Below, piece by piece: positions 1 through 10,452 of a DNA stretch of 64,000 nucleotides. This DNA comes from Symsagittifera roscoffensis. Taxonomy: Eukaryota; Xenacoelomorpha; Acoela; Convolutidae. The first letter of the stretch is position 1. Each line of letters opens with the position of its first letter. The position numbers and the translations under genes are program-made. The stretch is from the NCBI RefSeq assembly GCF_963678635.1, contig NC_087065.1, forward strand, positions 24,137,254-24,201,253, given 5' to 3'. A model generated the notes under the pieces. That model saw only the letters and a program-made list of their open reading frames with translations, made no database searches and was not told where the DNA came from.

Positions 1-155
1 AAGTAACAATCAATCTCCGGAATCGAAATATACTTTTCTCTCCAACCCTGATTACAAGACCCAAGTTAGGATAACCAAAAAAAATCGTAAGGACTAACAT
101 ATTAAAGGACATTAAAACCACTAATAACAATCTTGCATCAATCATCCTAAAGCTT
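1..155 (+). other. Leader of outer retroelement copy A
   Basis: Non-coding leader just upstream of ORF1. It aligns with the leader of copy B (minus strand, about 62,255-62,440): both carry the blocks AAGTAACAATCA, CTTTTCTCTCCAACCCTGA and AAGACCCAAGTTAGG in the same order. The rest of the leader and the 5' LTR of copy A lie outside the window. Confidence 0.7.
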
Positions 156-611
156 ATGTCACTAAACAATTTAGGAAACAAACAAACAATCGTGCTACAC
201 AATTGTGAAATAAATAACGAAAAACACGATCTCGTAATCACCCCACACAAAAAAACAATAGGATATATTCGAACAAAAAGACAAACAATTAAGAGAAAAC
301 TTTTAAGTAAACAAAGACAAATTACACGAAAAAGATTTTCAAAACAAAGAAACGCAGTCTCCGTATCAGAAACTAGTAATTTAGATGCACTCTACAAACT
401 AAAAGACTCAGTAAATAAAAACTGCCCAGTTCATGATCAATTATATTTTTCTGACTCAGAAACTACATCACCTTCATCAATACAGGGAAAACGAAGAATA
501 AAAAAGATATACAAAAAGAAACCAGTACGTCTATATAATTGCAATCAACCAATAAGACACATTGAACACTACGCATTAACAGTCATAAAACGAAGAAATG
601 AGTCGAAGTGA
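156..611 (+). CDS. ORF1 of outer element, copy A (151 aa, unknown basic protein)
   Basis: I do not recognise the family. The protein is strongly basic, with a Lys/Arg/Gln-rich centre (around residues 38-66, including KQRQITRKR) and an Asp/Ser patch near residue 100 (YFSDSETTS). A paralogue of identical length lies at 61,799-62,254 on the minus strand, and the alignment runs end to end without indels, so the ORF was under coding constraint. It starts at an ATG that is the first in the conserved leader. Its last 14 nt overlap the start of ORF2 in both copies. The basic composition would suit nucleic-acid binding, but that is only inference. It precedes gag, where retroelements seldom carry an extra gene. 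Confidence 0.75.
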   Translation: MSLNNLGNKQTIVLHNCEINNEKHDLVITPHKKTIGYIRTKRQTIKRKLLSKQRQITRKRFSKQRNAVSVSETSNLDALYKLKDSVNKNCPVHDQLYFSDSETTSPSSIQGKRRIKKIYKKKPVRLYNCNQPIRHIEHYALTVIKRRNESK

Positions 612-1098
612 CGCAAGTCCAGACGAAAACTCTGTTTTTCCATTTCTCATCAATTCACTCATTGATGATAGAGGACAAGTACAATTTTGCAACAACTTGA
701 TCGCAAACTTATTCGAACGAGGAATTAGCCCATGTAAAGCAGAATTTCCAGAAATAAAAATCAAAAGAAAAATTATTGATCATTATTTAAAAGGAATATG
801 TAGCCGAACAGAACAATATGGAATTTACACCATAGAACTCAGTACAGCAAGTAAATTTTATGGTAAAAATATCATTCAAACAGACGACATCGAAATAGGA
901 TTTTCAAAAGTATTTACAGAATACATAAAAAACATCAACATCAAAACTCACAGAGAGCAAAATTCAATATTTACCAATGAAGTTTTTGCAATAATATATA
1001 GTTATTTATCTATATTAGAAAAGACAGAAACCCAAAGTACTTCACCAGTCCAAACATCAAGACACACATTTGTAAGAAATGAACCTGCCGCATTCTGA
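598..1098 (+). CDS. ORF2 of outer element, copy A (166 aa, unknown)
   Basis: Unrecognised protein starting at an ATG inside the end of ORF1, one frame over. The paralogue is at 61,306-61,812 on the minus strand. Shared segments include a Ser/Asp/Glu-rich N-terminus, FPFLINSLIDDRGQ (residues 15-28), SPCKAEFPE (about residue 44) and YLSILEK (about residue 140). In frame after the TGA at 1,096-1,098 coding-like sequence continues (AWFIIDYFTHNIDLI near 1,180) and is also conserved in copy B. The native protein may therefore have been longer or fused to the gag N-terminus, with the stops secondary or read through. It could be an extended gag N-terminal (matrix-like) module. Confidence 0.7.
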   Translation: MSRSDASPDENSVFPFLINSLIDDRGQVQFCNNLIANLFERGISPCKAEFPEIKIKRKIIDHYLKGICSRTEQYGIYTIELSTASKFYGKNIIQTDDIEIGFSKVFTEYIKNINIKTHREQNSIFTNEVFAIIYSYLSILEKTETQSTSPVQTSRHTFVRNEPAAF

Positions 1099-2417
1099 GC
1101 ATTTTTAAACACAATCCGTGAAAAATTTTCAAGTAATGAAAACTCACAAAATGTTAAACACGATTTACAAAAAATTTCAGCATGGTTTATAATTGACTAT
1201 TTCACACATAATATTGATTTAATTGCACAAATAAAAAAAATTTTAGATCCCAAAGTACAGATGATGACACTGTTCTTGCAGAACAATCAGGTTATATTTG
1301 GGACCCTGATTGGTCTCATCCACTAATTCTGAACATCCCAATAGACATTTCAAGTCAAGCAACCAATACAATATCAATTCACAAATATTATGTAAAAGTA
1401 ATCCCACTTACAACAGATGCAACATCTTTAAACTGTAATTCACTTCTACCTAATAGAAGACAAAATAATAATTTAAATTCAACTATTGTACAACAGGAAA
1501 ATTTCAATGGAACTAGAAACCTTAAACAACAAGATACTCAAACACCATCACTTTTCATAAATAAAGAAATAGTTGAAACAATAGTAACAACCACACAACA
1601 AAGTATTTCACCAATACATCCAAACCTTACAACGCCAAGACGCAAAAACCCAATATTACCACAAGTAACATTAAAATCTACGGTTAAACCCTCAGTTGCT
1701 CCAAAATATTCACATATGGATTATCAGACATATAGACCAATGACAAAACCTTCACAGAAACGAAAAAAATTCACCCGAAATAATTTTGATGAACAAAATT
1801 ATATTTATGTCAATCCATCACAAACAACTCATCCCGCCCCCCCCCCGAATAAACACGCAAAATCAATTATTTTGACAGAATTAAAATTTTCCAATTACAT
1901 CATCGAATTCAGTAAATTTCGATGACTATCCACATCCCTCATAGGATCAGAGCAAAAATAACCCATTTACAAAATAGAAATAAACAACAAACACCCTATT
2001 ATACCAACTATTTATCATCAGATGATGACGATTACTATCAACCAAATATTTTTACACCATATACACAAGAATATCGTGTACAAAAACCCCGACAACATCA
2101 AGCATCTCAAAACATAAAACCTTACCCACAAAACCCAGCTAATATACAAAGTTACCAACCATTGCACATGCAAAACCCAATTATTACACAATTCTACCAA
2201 CCAGTACAGTTACAAAATCCGATCAGTACACATTCTTACCAACCAGCACAAAAGCAAATTGAAATACCGTTACCACATTATTTACAACAACATGAAATAA
2301 CAAAACGTCAACTTACAAACTTTTCACAAATACCAAACGCCGCAGAATCACTACAAATGACAATGAATCCATATCTAATGGGTGGATCGTCAATAACATC
2401 AAATGAACCATTAATGG
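1099..2417 (+). pseudogene. gag: gag N-terminal region, copy A (broken)
   Basis: Several short frames together match the same region of copy B (59,990-61,300, minus). Conserved pieces include TVLAEQSGYIWDPDWSHP (from about 1,270), a stretch ending in PLTTDAT (about 1,400), TTTQQSISP and HPNLTTPR (about 1,590-1,640), and KKFTRNNFDEQNY (about 1,770). Residues encoded at 2,060-2,330 are Pro/Gln/Tyr-rich, with imperfect repeats of a YQP(A/V) unit. Stops and frameshifts occur near 1,100, 1,260, 1,850 and 1,925. The region leads directly into the capsid, so I read it as a long, low-complexity matrix-type N-terminus of Gag. Confidence 0.6.
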
Positions 2418-3388
2418 TATTTACAGGTACAGATCCTTAATATTCTGTAGATGACTATTTAAATGCACAGCAAATTTAATTTTAAATATAGGACCTGAAA
2501 CAATCAATACACCATTTCATCAAAATGGGATGCATAGAAGCACAGCGCTAATACAAACAACACTTGATGGCGCAGTTCAAAAATGGTTTTCAGTTTTACC
2601 TATAGATCTAAAATCAGATTGGAAAAGATTCACACAAGAATTTTCAAAAACGTTTGATTCTGAAAGAAACAAACAACATCAAATGGTTTCATGTAATGAA
2701 ATACGTAGACTATCAAACGAAACAATTAAACAATTAGCAGTTAGAATGGAAACACTAGTTCGAAAAGCATATTCACTTAACACTCATGATTATAAAAACA
2801 CGAAAATGACAGAAATTTTAATGATGACTCTGACACCTCAATTAAGGAAAATAGCTATTAAAAAGAGAGCATCACATCACTCCTCAATTCGAGAACCAGA
2901 TTCAGATTTTAGGAAATGAAGCAGAAAATAAGCAGAAATCACGATAAAACTCGAAGAAACAGAAAATCTTAAATTACACTATGTTAAAAGAATCGAAACA
3001 AATACTACACATATAAACAACATACAAGATTCAGATTTAGATCTATCCAAAAAAATCACTAAAATCACTATAACATCTATGAGAAAAATCCAAATTTTAA
3101 AGGTAAACATCTTTCAAAAAATGGTGTAATTATTGCCAAAGATACGGACACAGCATTGCCGAATGTAGACAAAAACAACAAGATAACCAAAATAGACCAC
3201 CAAAAAACAAAAAACCAAATAAATCATTCTACCAATACATGAAAAAAGACCAAAATTTACCAAAAAAAAATATACATAGTAATAACAGCTCTGGAAAACC
3301 ACTTCCAAATAATTCAAATTATTCAAGAAACCAATCACCTTATAACTCTAGTTATAGAGGCAGATCACCAGAACAAAGAAATTCACGA
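2418..3388 (+). pseudogene. gag: gag capsid and CCHC nucleocapsid, copy A (broken)
   Basis: Retrotransposon capsid: a start like FTGTDPEYSVDDYL around 2,418-2,460, then the longest open stretch at 2,530-2,919. That stretch contains LIQTTLDGAVQKWF and VSCNEIRRLSNETIKQLA, typical of Ty3/gypsy Gag helices. Downstream, 3,125-3,166 encodes a perfect zinc knuckle, CNYCQRYGHSIAEC (C-X2-C-X4-H-X4-C), which binds genomic RNA in this family. An Arg/Ser/Asn-rich tail follows and reaches a stop at 3,408. Frame breaks at about 2,440, 2,470 and 2,920 show the copy is dead. Copy B has the same parts at 59,245-59,970. Confidence 0.85.
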
Positions 3389-4139
3389 AACTTCTCACAC
3401 AATAGATAGTCGATCAAATAGTATCAAACAACCAGTATCGAAACAACTATTCACAATCAAATTCAAACATACGAGAATATTCGTTTGATAATAGTTCCCA
3501 TTCAAATTCTAGGAATAGACACTATTCAAACAAAAGATCACGAAACGAATCATACAATAAAAACAGAAACTATTCAAATAATAGGAATAGAAGCTATTCA
3601 AACAATCGAAACCAACGTCACCAAAACAAAATATCAAGAAATAATTCATACAACAAATCTAATTATCAGCGAACTAATAACAATCACTATCAAAAAAGAT
3701 CACGAAATAATTCACAAAAAAGGAATCCAAATTATAACAATCAACAAAGAAATTATTCTCAATCTCCTCATAGGAATAATAATCGTTATCCTGATTCCCA
3801 ATACAAGCATAGAAGCAACACACCAAAAATCAAAGACAAATTAATCAAAGACAAACAACTGAAGAAACAACTTCAGACCCCCCCTGGTATCGATAATACA
3901 GAAAGTACTGAACTACAATTAAATCACATTAATTGTGAATCAACAGACAGCGAAAGTGATACAGATAATGCCATCTCAATTAATATGACAACAGTTGAAA
4001 ATGACTACGAACCTATCATATAAGAACAACCCTTCCGTTCACACATTTACGAAAATCAATTGGAACTTCTTCAAGATTTTTACACTAGACCTATTAGTAA
4101 TGATGTACCAGTTATATAAGAAGTAAATGAAATTAACAC

Positions 4140-4620
4140 TGTAATTAAACCCGAAAAAGACGAAATACAATGTTCAAGTACAAACCACTTTTATCAAAAT
4201 ATACAAAAAAAACTACCAAAAGTAAAAGTTTGGACAATTCCATTTCCCTTAGAAAGTCCAAAAAGTAAAGAATTTCAACCACCAGACCTTGAAGTAGATT
4301 TTTTAATCGAATCAGGAGCAGAATCAAATATCATCATTATCCCCAATGGGAACGAAATCAAAACATTACACCCAAACTTAATACCTATCAAAACAGCCAG
4401 TAAATTAGCAACAGCACAAGGCTCAACATTAATTAATTAAGGAAAAATCCAACTTTTCCTTGTTCCCACTAGAACAATGAAACAAAACAAAATTTTAAAC
4501 AAACTATTTAAACAAATATTTCATATTAATGATATTAAACACAATATCATTGGCATACCATTTATATCTAAATCTATACCAACAATAAACATCTTAAATA
4601 GTAAGATCCATATCAAAGAT
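4140..4620 (+). pseudogene. Aspartic protease remnant, unit 1 (active-site Asp changed to Glu)
   Basis: Encodes a retropepsin-like core: a hydrophobic strand then FLIESGAES, where the family expects D-(S/T)-G-A. The Glu codon is GAA at 4,309-4,311. The homologous site is GAC at 7,624-7,626 and in copy B at 58,116-58,118. A later HNIIGIPFI (about 4,540) fits the C-terminal ILG-type motif of retroviral proteases. There are stops near 4,436 and 4,020. The missing catalytic Asp makes this unit inactive. The same change in unit 2 means it predates the duplication. Confidence 0.7.
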
Positions 4621-4875
4621 AAATACACAAAAACAAAAAATACAGCTCTAACATTCTTTCAAAGATTAAACAAACAACCACCATTTTTCTCAAAATTTTA
4701 TCCCATTTACAATCATCAACGGAAACACCTGAAACCATTATCAGGCAATATATATAATTTTTCCATAAAACAAGTTCACCAGTATAACAAAAGTAAAAAA
4801 AACAACAACTTTTTATGTCAGACTTCGAATTTAAACCTACCCACAAATTTTTCAAAATTACGATCTCATCTATAA
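4477..4875 (+). pseudogene. Protease-RT linker, unit 1
   Basis: Open frame of about 130 codons following the protease core, rich in Lys, Asn and Ile, with FFQRLNKQPPFFSKFYP as its most recognisable stretch. It is repeated in unit 2 (6,178-6,702), again at 7,820-8,248, and in copy B (about 57,560-57,900, minus). It joins protease to reverse transcriptase in the Pol polyprotein. No separate function is recognised. A frame break after 4,800 separates it from the RT-proximal part at 4,815-5,060. Confidence 0.6.
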
Positions 4876-5089
4876 AATATTCGAAAAACACGAATTCCGA
4901 CATCACTTCATTACACATGTATAATAAAACACCAGATCAAGTAGCATTAACCTTAGGACTTTTAGGATATTGTGAAACAAATGCTACAATTTCACCTATA
5001 AATGAAGTAGCCTACCGCGTTAATAATATACTCCAATTATTAGATATTTGCCAATCAACAATTCTTGACGAAGAATCATCCATAACCAT

Positions 5090-6771
5090 AACTTCTCACA
5101 CAATAGATAGTCGATCAAATAGTCAAAACAACCAGTATCGAAACAACTATTCACAATCAAATTCAAACATACGAGAATATTCGTTTGATACCAGTTCCCA
5201 TTCAAATTCTAGGAATAGGCACTATTCAAACAAAAGATCACGAAACGAATCATACAATAAAAACAGAAACTATTCAAATAATAGGAATAGAAGCTATTCA
5301 AACAATCGAAACCAACGTCACCAAAACAATATATCAAGAAATAATTCATACAACAAATCTAATTATCAGCGAACTAATAACAATCACTATCAAAATAGAT
5401 CACGAAATAATTCACAAAAAAGGAATCCAAATTATAACAATCAACAAAGAAATTATTCTCAATCTCCTCATAGGAATAATAATCGTTATCCTGATTCCCA
5501 ATACAAGTATAGAAGCAACACACCAAAACATCAAAGACAAATTAATCAAAGACAAACAACTGAAGAAACAACTTCAGACCCCCCCTGGTATCGATAAAAC
5601 AGAAAGTACTGAACTACAATTAAATCACATTAATTGTGAATCAACAGACAGCGAAAGTGATACAGATAATGCCATCTCAATTAATATGACAACAGTTGAA
5701 AATGACTACGAACCTATCATATAAGAACAACCCTTCCCTTCACACATTTACGAAAATCAATTGGAACTTCTTCAAGATTTTTACACTAGACCTATTAGTA
5801 ATGATGTACCAGTTATATAAGAAGTAAATGAAATTAACACTGTCATTAAACCCGAAAAAGACGAAGTACAATGTTCAAGTACAAACCACTTTTATCAAAA
5901 TATACAAAAAAAACTACCAAAAGTAAAAATTTGGACAATTCCATTTCCCTTAGAAAGTCCAAAAAGTAAAGAATTTCAACCACCAGACCTTGAAGTAGAT
6001 TTTTTAATCGAATCAGGAGCAGAATCAAATATCATCATTATCCCCAATGGGAACGAAATCAAAACATTACACCCAAACTTAATACCTATCAAAACAGCCA
6101 GTAAATTAGCAACAGCACAAGGCTCAACATTAATTAATTAAGGAAAAATCCAACTTTTCCTTGTTCCCACTAGAACAATGAAACAAAACAAAATTTTAAA
6201 CAAACCATTTAAACAAATATTTCATATTACAGATATTAAACACAATATCATTGGCATACCATTTATATCTAAATCTATACCAACAATAAACATCTTAAAT
6301 AGTAAGATCCATATCAAAGATAAATACACAAAAACAAAAAGTACAGCCCTAACATTCTTTCAAAGATTAAACAAACAACCACCATTTTTCTCAAAATTTT
6401 ATCCCATTTACAATCAACAACAGAAACACTTGAAACCATTATCAGGCAATATATATAATTTTTCCATAAAACAAGTTCACCAGTATAACAAAAGTCAAAA
6501 TAAACAACAACTTTTTATGTCAGACTTCGAATTTAAACCTATCCACAAATTTTTCAAAATTACAATCTCATCTATAAAATATTCGAAAAACACGAATTCC
6601 GACATCATTTCATTACACGTGTATAATAATACACCATATCAAGTAGCATTACCCTTAGGACTTTTAGGATATTGTGAAACAAATGCTACAATTTCACCAT
6701 AAAGAAAGTAGCCTACCGCATTAATAATATACTCCAATTATTAGATATTTGCCAATCAACAATTCTTGACG
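5090..6771 (+). repeat. Tandem duplication 1, second unit
   Basis: Second copy of 3,389-5,089, offset 1,700-1,701 nt. It joins the preceding unit inside CATAACTTCTCACAC. It carries the longest Gag-tail frame (to 5,597, ending in SDPPWYR), the C7 run at 5,579-5,585, the protease with FLIESGAES (Glu codon 6,010-6,012), and the linker. It then runs into the RT start at 6,772. The last roughly 18 nt of unit 1 are missing from unit 2. Confidence 0.9.
5905..6702 (+). pseudogene. Aspartic protease remnant and linker, unit 2
   Basis: Second copy of the protease and linker. The active-site triplet is E-S-G rather than D-S-G, and a TAA at 6,139-6,141 interrupts the frame right after GSTLIN. The linker is open from 6,178 to 6,702, longer than in unit 1. 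It includes HNIIGIPFISK and, near its end, LPLGLLGYCETNAT, which is also conserved in the other copies just before RT. It would be part of Pol; here it is inactive. Confidence 0.65.
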
Positions 6772-7544
6772 ATAACTAATATCATAACTAATATCATAAG
6801 TAATGAAAAAAGAAACACAGATTACTTCACAAAAACACCATATTTTAAACCAACATTCAATATAACAAATTACACGAAAGAAACACAAAAATTTTTAACA
6901 ATGTTTAATATTGAACATTCACAAATTACACAAATTGAATTTGATAAATTAGCAAAACAACTGTTAAAATATTCAACAGTCTACGCAACATCAAAATTTG
7001 ATGTTGGAAAAATTAGTTCTTCACTACACCTCCCGTTAAAACCCGACGCAGTTTTCAAAAAACAAAGAGCCAGTAAAGTACCAATTCACTTACATGACAA
7101 GGTAAACAGATTACTTGACATTTTAGAACAATACGAAATTATATCACCAGTAAATAAGGAAGAACAACCAAAAGGTAACATTTTTATCAACCCTGTTATC
7201 ATTCTAGCAAAAGGTGAATCACTAAAAATAGTTTTAGACACTAGATACCTCAATTCACTAATTGACGAATCAAATTGCAATTGGCCTATTGAACCCATAC
7301 AAGTTATCTTAACAAGATAAATGGTAACTATTTCAAATATTTCACAACCGCAGATATGAATAGTGCTTATAATCAAATGCCACTAGATGAACAATCACGA
7401 CGTTTAACCCAATTTGTTATTGGAAATCAACAATATGAACTCAATCGCTTATTCTATGGAATATCCATAGGACCAGCAGCTTTTTCAGCTTTTATGAGTA
7501 AAATTTTTAGACCACTAATACTCATGAAAAATGCAATCACATAC
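6772..7544 (+). pseudogene. pol: Reverse transcriptase fingers/palm, copy A first piece
   Basis: Ty3/gypsy RT. It contains the substrate-strand region (LPLKPDAVFKKQRA, ILEQYEIISPVNKEEQPKG, LDTRYLNSLI), motif A (TADMNSAYNQMPL, catalytic Asp), motif B (FYGISIGPAAFSAFM) and the start of motif C (ITYLD). A 1-nt loss at about 7,313 breaks the frame. At 7,545-7,550 (TTGGAC), in the middle of the YLDD box, the sequence jumps back to the protease, so the second catalytic Asp, thumb and RNase H are not attached here. Confidence 0.85.
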
Positions 7545-8702
7545 TTGGACAATTCCATTTCTCTTAGAAAGCCCAAGAAACAAAGAATTTCAACCACCAG
7601 ATCTTGAAAAGGATTTTTTAAATGACTCAGGAGCAGAATCAAATATAATTAATATTCCCACATGGAACGAAATCAAAACATTGCATCCAAAATTAACACC
7701 TCTTGAAACCTCTAGTAAATTAGCAACAGCACAAGGATCAACAATAGTAAATTATGGAAAACTTCAATTTTTCCTTCTTCCCACAAGAACAATGGAGCAA
7801 AATAAAAATTTTAAACAAACCATTTAAACAAATATTTCATATTACTGATATTAAACACAATATCATTGGCATACCGTTTATATCTAAATATATACCAACA
7901 AAAAACATCTTAAATAGTAAGATCCATATCAAAGATAAATACACAAAAACAAAAAATACAGCCCTAACATTCTTTCAAAGATTAAACAAACAACCACCAT
8001 TTTTCTCAAAATTTTATCCCATTTACAATCAACAACGGAAACACCTGAAACCACTATCAGGCAATATATACAATTTTTCCATAAAACAAGTTCACCAGTA
8101 TAACAAAAGTCAAAATAAACAACAACTTTTTTTGTCAGACTTCGAATTTAAACCTATCCACAAATTTTTCAAAAATACGATCTCATCTATAAAATATTCG
8201 AAATACAAATGTAATTACACGTGTATAATAATTCACCATACCAAATAACATTACCTCTAGGACTCTTAGGATATTGTGAAACAAATGCCACAACTTCACC
8301 CACAAACGAAGTAGCGTATCGAGTCAATAATATATTACAACTATTAGACATATGTCAATCAACAGTTCTTGATGAAGAATTATCAATCAACAATATAATA
8401 AGCAACGAAAAAAGAAATACATATTATTTCACAAAAAAACCATATTTTAAACCAAAGTTTAAAATATCAAATTATACAGCAGAACAACAAAAATTTTTAA
8501 CAATGTTAAATTTTCTACACTCTCAAATAACACAAAACGAATTCGACAAATTAGCCAAATTACTATTAAAATACCCAACAGTTTATGCAACATCTAAATT
8601 CGATGTTGGAAAAGTTAATTCACGATTACATTTACCTTTGAAACCGGACCAATTTTCAAAAAACAAAGAGCAAGCAAAGTACCAATACACTTACATGATA
8701 AA
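7545..8702 (+). pseudogene. pol: Third protease-linker-RT copy, 5' part
   Basis: From the junction at TTGGAC the sequence again reads the protease (FLNDSGAES, with the catalytic Asp intact at 7,624-7,626), then the linker (about 7,800-8,220) and the RT fingers (8,240-8,690, including LHLPLKPDQF). It is more like copy B than units 1 and 2 are, having NIPTWNEIKTLHPKLTP. At 8,703 it is cut by the nested LTR element, and the same gene resumes at 25,094 (AAAGTAAATAGACTGC). Confidence 0.8.
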
Positions 8703-9580
8703 TGTAACCTTCGCCCGGAAGTACATATTGACGGAAAATAAAGCTAGGTCCTAAGACGACTGGCCAACGTCTAAACAGAGCTCTACATGCTTTTCACAGT
8801 CTCTACCAAAGCCAGTTCTTTTGGTGGTCTTTCTAACATCGGGTCGACAAAAACGTTACTGCTTTCGGCTTCGACCAGAACGCTCAAATTAACTTAATTA
8901 CATGCAGAATTAGTGAGCTCATGGCTGGGTCTCAGTATCCCCAGACCACGAGATCACTCCTAAAATCAGGGCTACTACTATTTTTTGAATTATTATTGTT
9001 TTTGTTCAGTAGATAAAAATGATCATCTCCATCGAAGATGGTTCAAACCTTCCCCCCAACTCCTAGCTTCTCATCTTTGCAAAATGAATTCAGATGTTAC
9101 TTATATTCAACTCAAGACATAACCGGGAAGCTATAAGTTTATATAAAAGAGTTTCAGTTCAACTCCCGAGACCCCTCCGGATTCCAGAATCCGGGGAAAT
9201 AACGTCCTTATCTTCCTTCCAGAAGGCTGTCTTCTACCCTTCACCGTTATAGTTGCAACTCGGTGCGGTCTCTGCTAAGTCTGCAATTCGTTGTTGTTTT
9301 TCAATCACATTTCTCGTAGTTATCGCTATCGCAACTATTGTTGTTCTGATTTTATTCTGGTTTTTCTGCAAAATGGCCGTTTTTGACGCTTCTCAGAATT
9401 ATTACGTCATCGCTTCGAATTTTTAAAATTTCAAAATACCAGAATATCCTGACCTTCACCCTTTGATTAATCGTCCCAATAACGTTGTTAATCTCTTGAA
9501 ACCGTCAATTCGGAAAGTTAGCTGCTAAAACTTCAAATCCATCAAATCTGCAGTTCTGTCCATTCTGGTCGAATATCACA
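8703..9580 (-). repeat. 3' LTR of nested element (878 bp)
   Basis: Matches 24,214-25,093 over its whole length. Boundaries are set by where the two copies stop matching: TGTAACCTTCGCCCGG at the left and CGAATATCACA at the right. Because the genes read on the minus strand, this is the downstream LTR. On the minus strand AATAAA occurs at 9,351-9,356, a possible polyadenylation signal. Confidence 0.9.
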
Positions 9581-10452
9581 TACTCCCGGACAGCCCGGTC
9601 AATGTCCCCATTGAATCTCGCAATGTTCGTAAAATTGGTACAGTGTCATCGAACAGAATTTACAAATTGCACGAAATTACTTTTATCCGCGTCATATCGA
9701 CTCAGTGCAGAATATAAATGACATCACACTACATTGCTATAGCCTTCCAAATTCTTTCACTAATCTGCACCCTGAGGATATGACTTAAGATAAAATATCT
9801 TTTCTGACTCCCAAGGTCAATAGCCTGATTTAAAACTTTTTCTCCTAGATTTTAAAAGATGTTGGTTTGCAGGACAGTCCTGCCAACCAACAAGCTAAAA
9901 TTATCCTACTATGCTTCTTTCCTTCGGAAATCTTGCTTGTTATTGTCCTGAATATTTAAATTAGGGAACTCTGTGGTTAGAAAGAACAATGAAACAATCT
10001 CCCTCTTCAAGAAATTACCCAAGTTTTTCATGTCACCACAAAGTGATCAGTCGTCCTAAGTGATTAAAAACAATTTTGCAGGCTGGAATATTTGAATATA
10101 CTCTTTGCTCAAGCCTTTCTAAATAAATAGTAAGTGTCTCTAAAGCCACTAACTAAAATCAAAATGCAAATTTATAAATGCAACAAATTCTTTAATGTCC
10201 AAAACTCAACTAAATGTTTCAGTTTTCAATTACATCTTGGTTGCTTGGTTTCTCACTTGAGTTTTTTCACACACATAAAACAATTCTGAGTTTTAACTTC
10301 TTCTTTTTGTCACTTCTTGGTTTCTCCTTTTTTCGTCGTTTAGAAGTTCTAAAACTTCTAAATTCTTCTAATTTTCTTTCTTTTTGCATCTTGTTTTTCC
10401 GGCCATTCGTCAATGTTCCATCTCCTCCTCCTGTGACACTGACTCTGCACTT
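9581..10452. other. Non-coding tail of nested element
   Basis: About 870 bases between the end of the giant ORF and the downstream LTR (minus-strand sense). No reading frame, RNA gene or repeat is recognised. A short purine-containing block (GGGAGTA on the minus strand) abuts the LTR and could be a degenerate polypurine tract, weakly supported. Confidence 0.5.

Larger units (their letters stand above)
3389..5089 (+). repeat. Tandem duplication 1, first unit (1,701 bp)
   Basis: Starts at AACTTCTCACACAATAG, which recurs at 5,090. The next 1.7 kb matches 5,090-6,771 with only scattered substitutions and 1-nt indels. The unit spans the Asn/Arg/Ser/Tyr-rich Gag tail, a C7 run at the gag/pol border (3,878-3,884), the protease and the long protease-RT linker. 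The direct tandem arrangement suggests unequal exchange or replication slippage after insertion, or template switching during reverse transcription. Confidence 0.9.

Noticed and set aside
2018..4918. Minus-strand open frames rich in Phe, Leu, Val and Tyr that look like membrane proteins (for example 2,018-2,200, 3,114-3,338, 4,613-4,918)
   Set aside because: They are antisense shadows of A-rich coding sequence (Lys and Asn codons read as Phe and Leu/Ile) and are not kept between copies.
8600..9200. Promoter in the nested LTR in + orientation (TATATAAAAG near 9,136)
   Set aside because: All element genes and the primer-site candidate read on the minus strand, so the box is probably coincidental.
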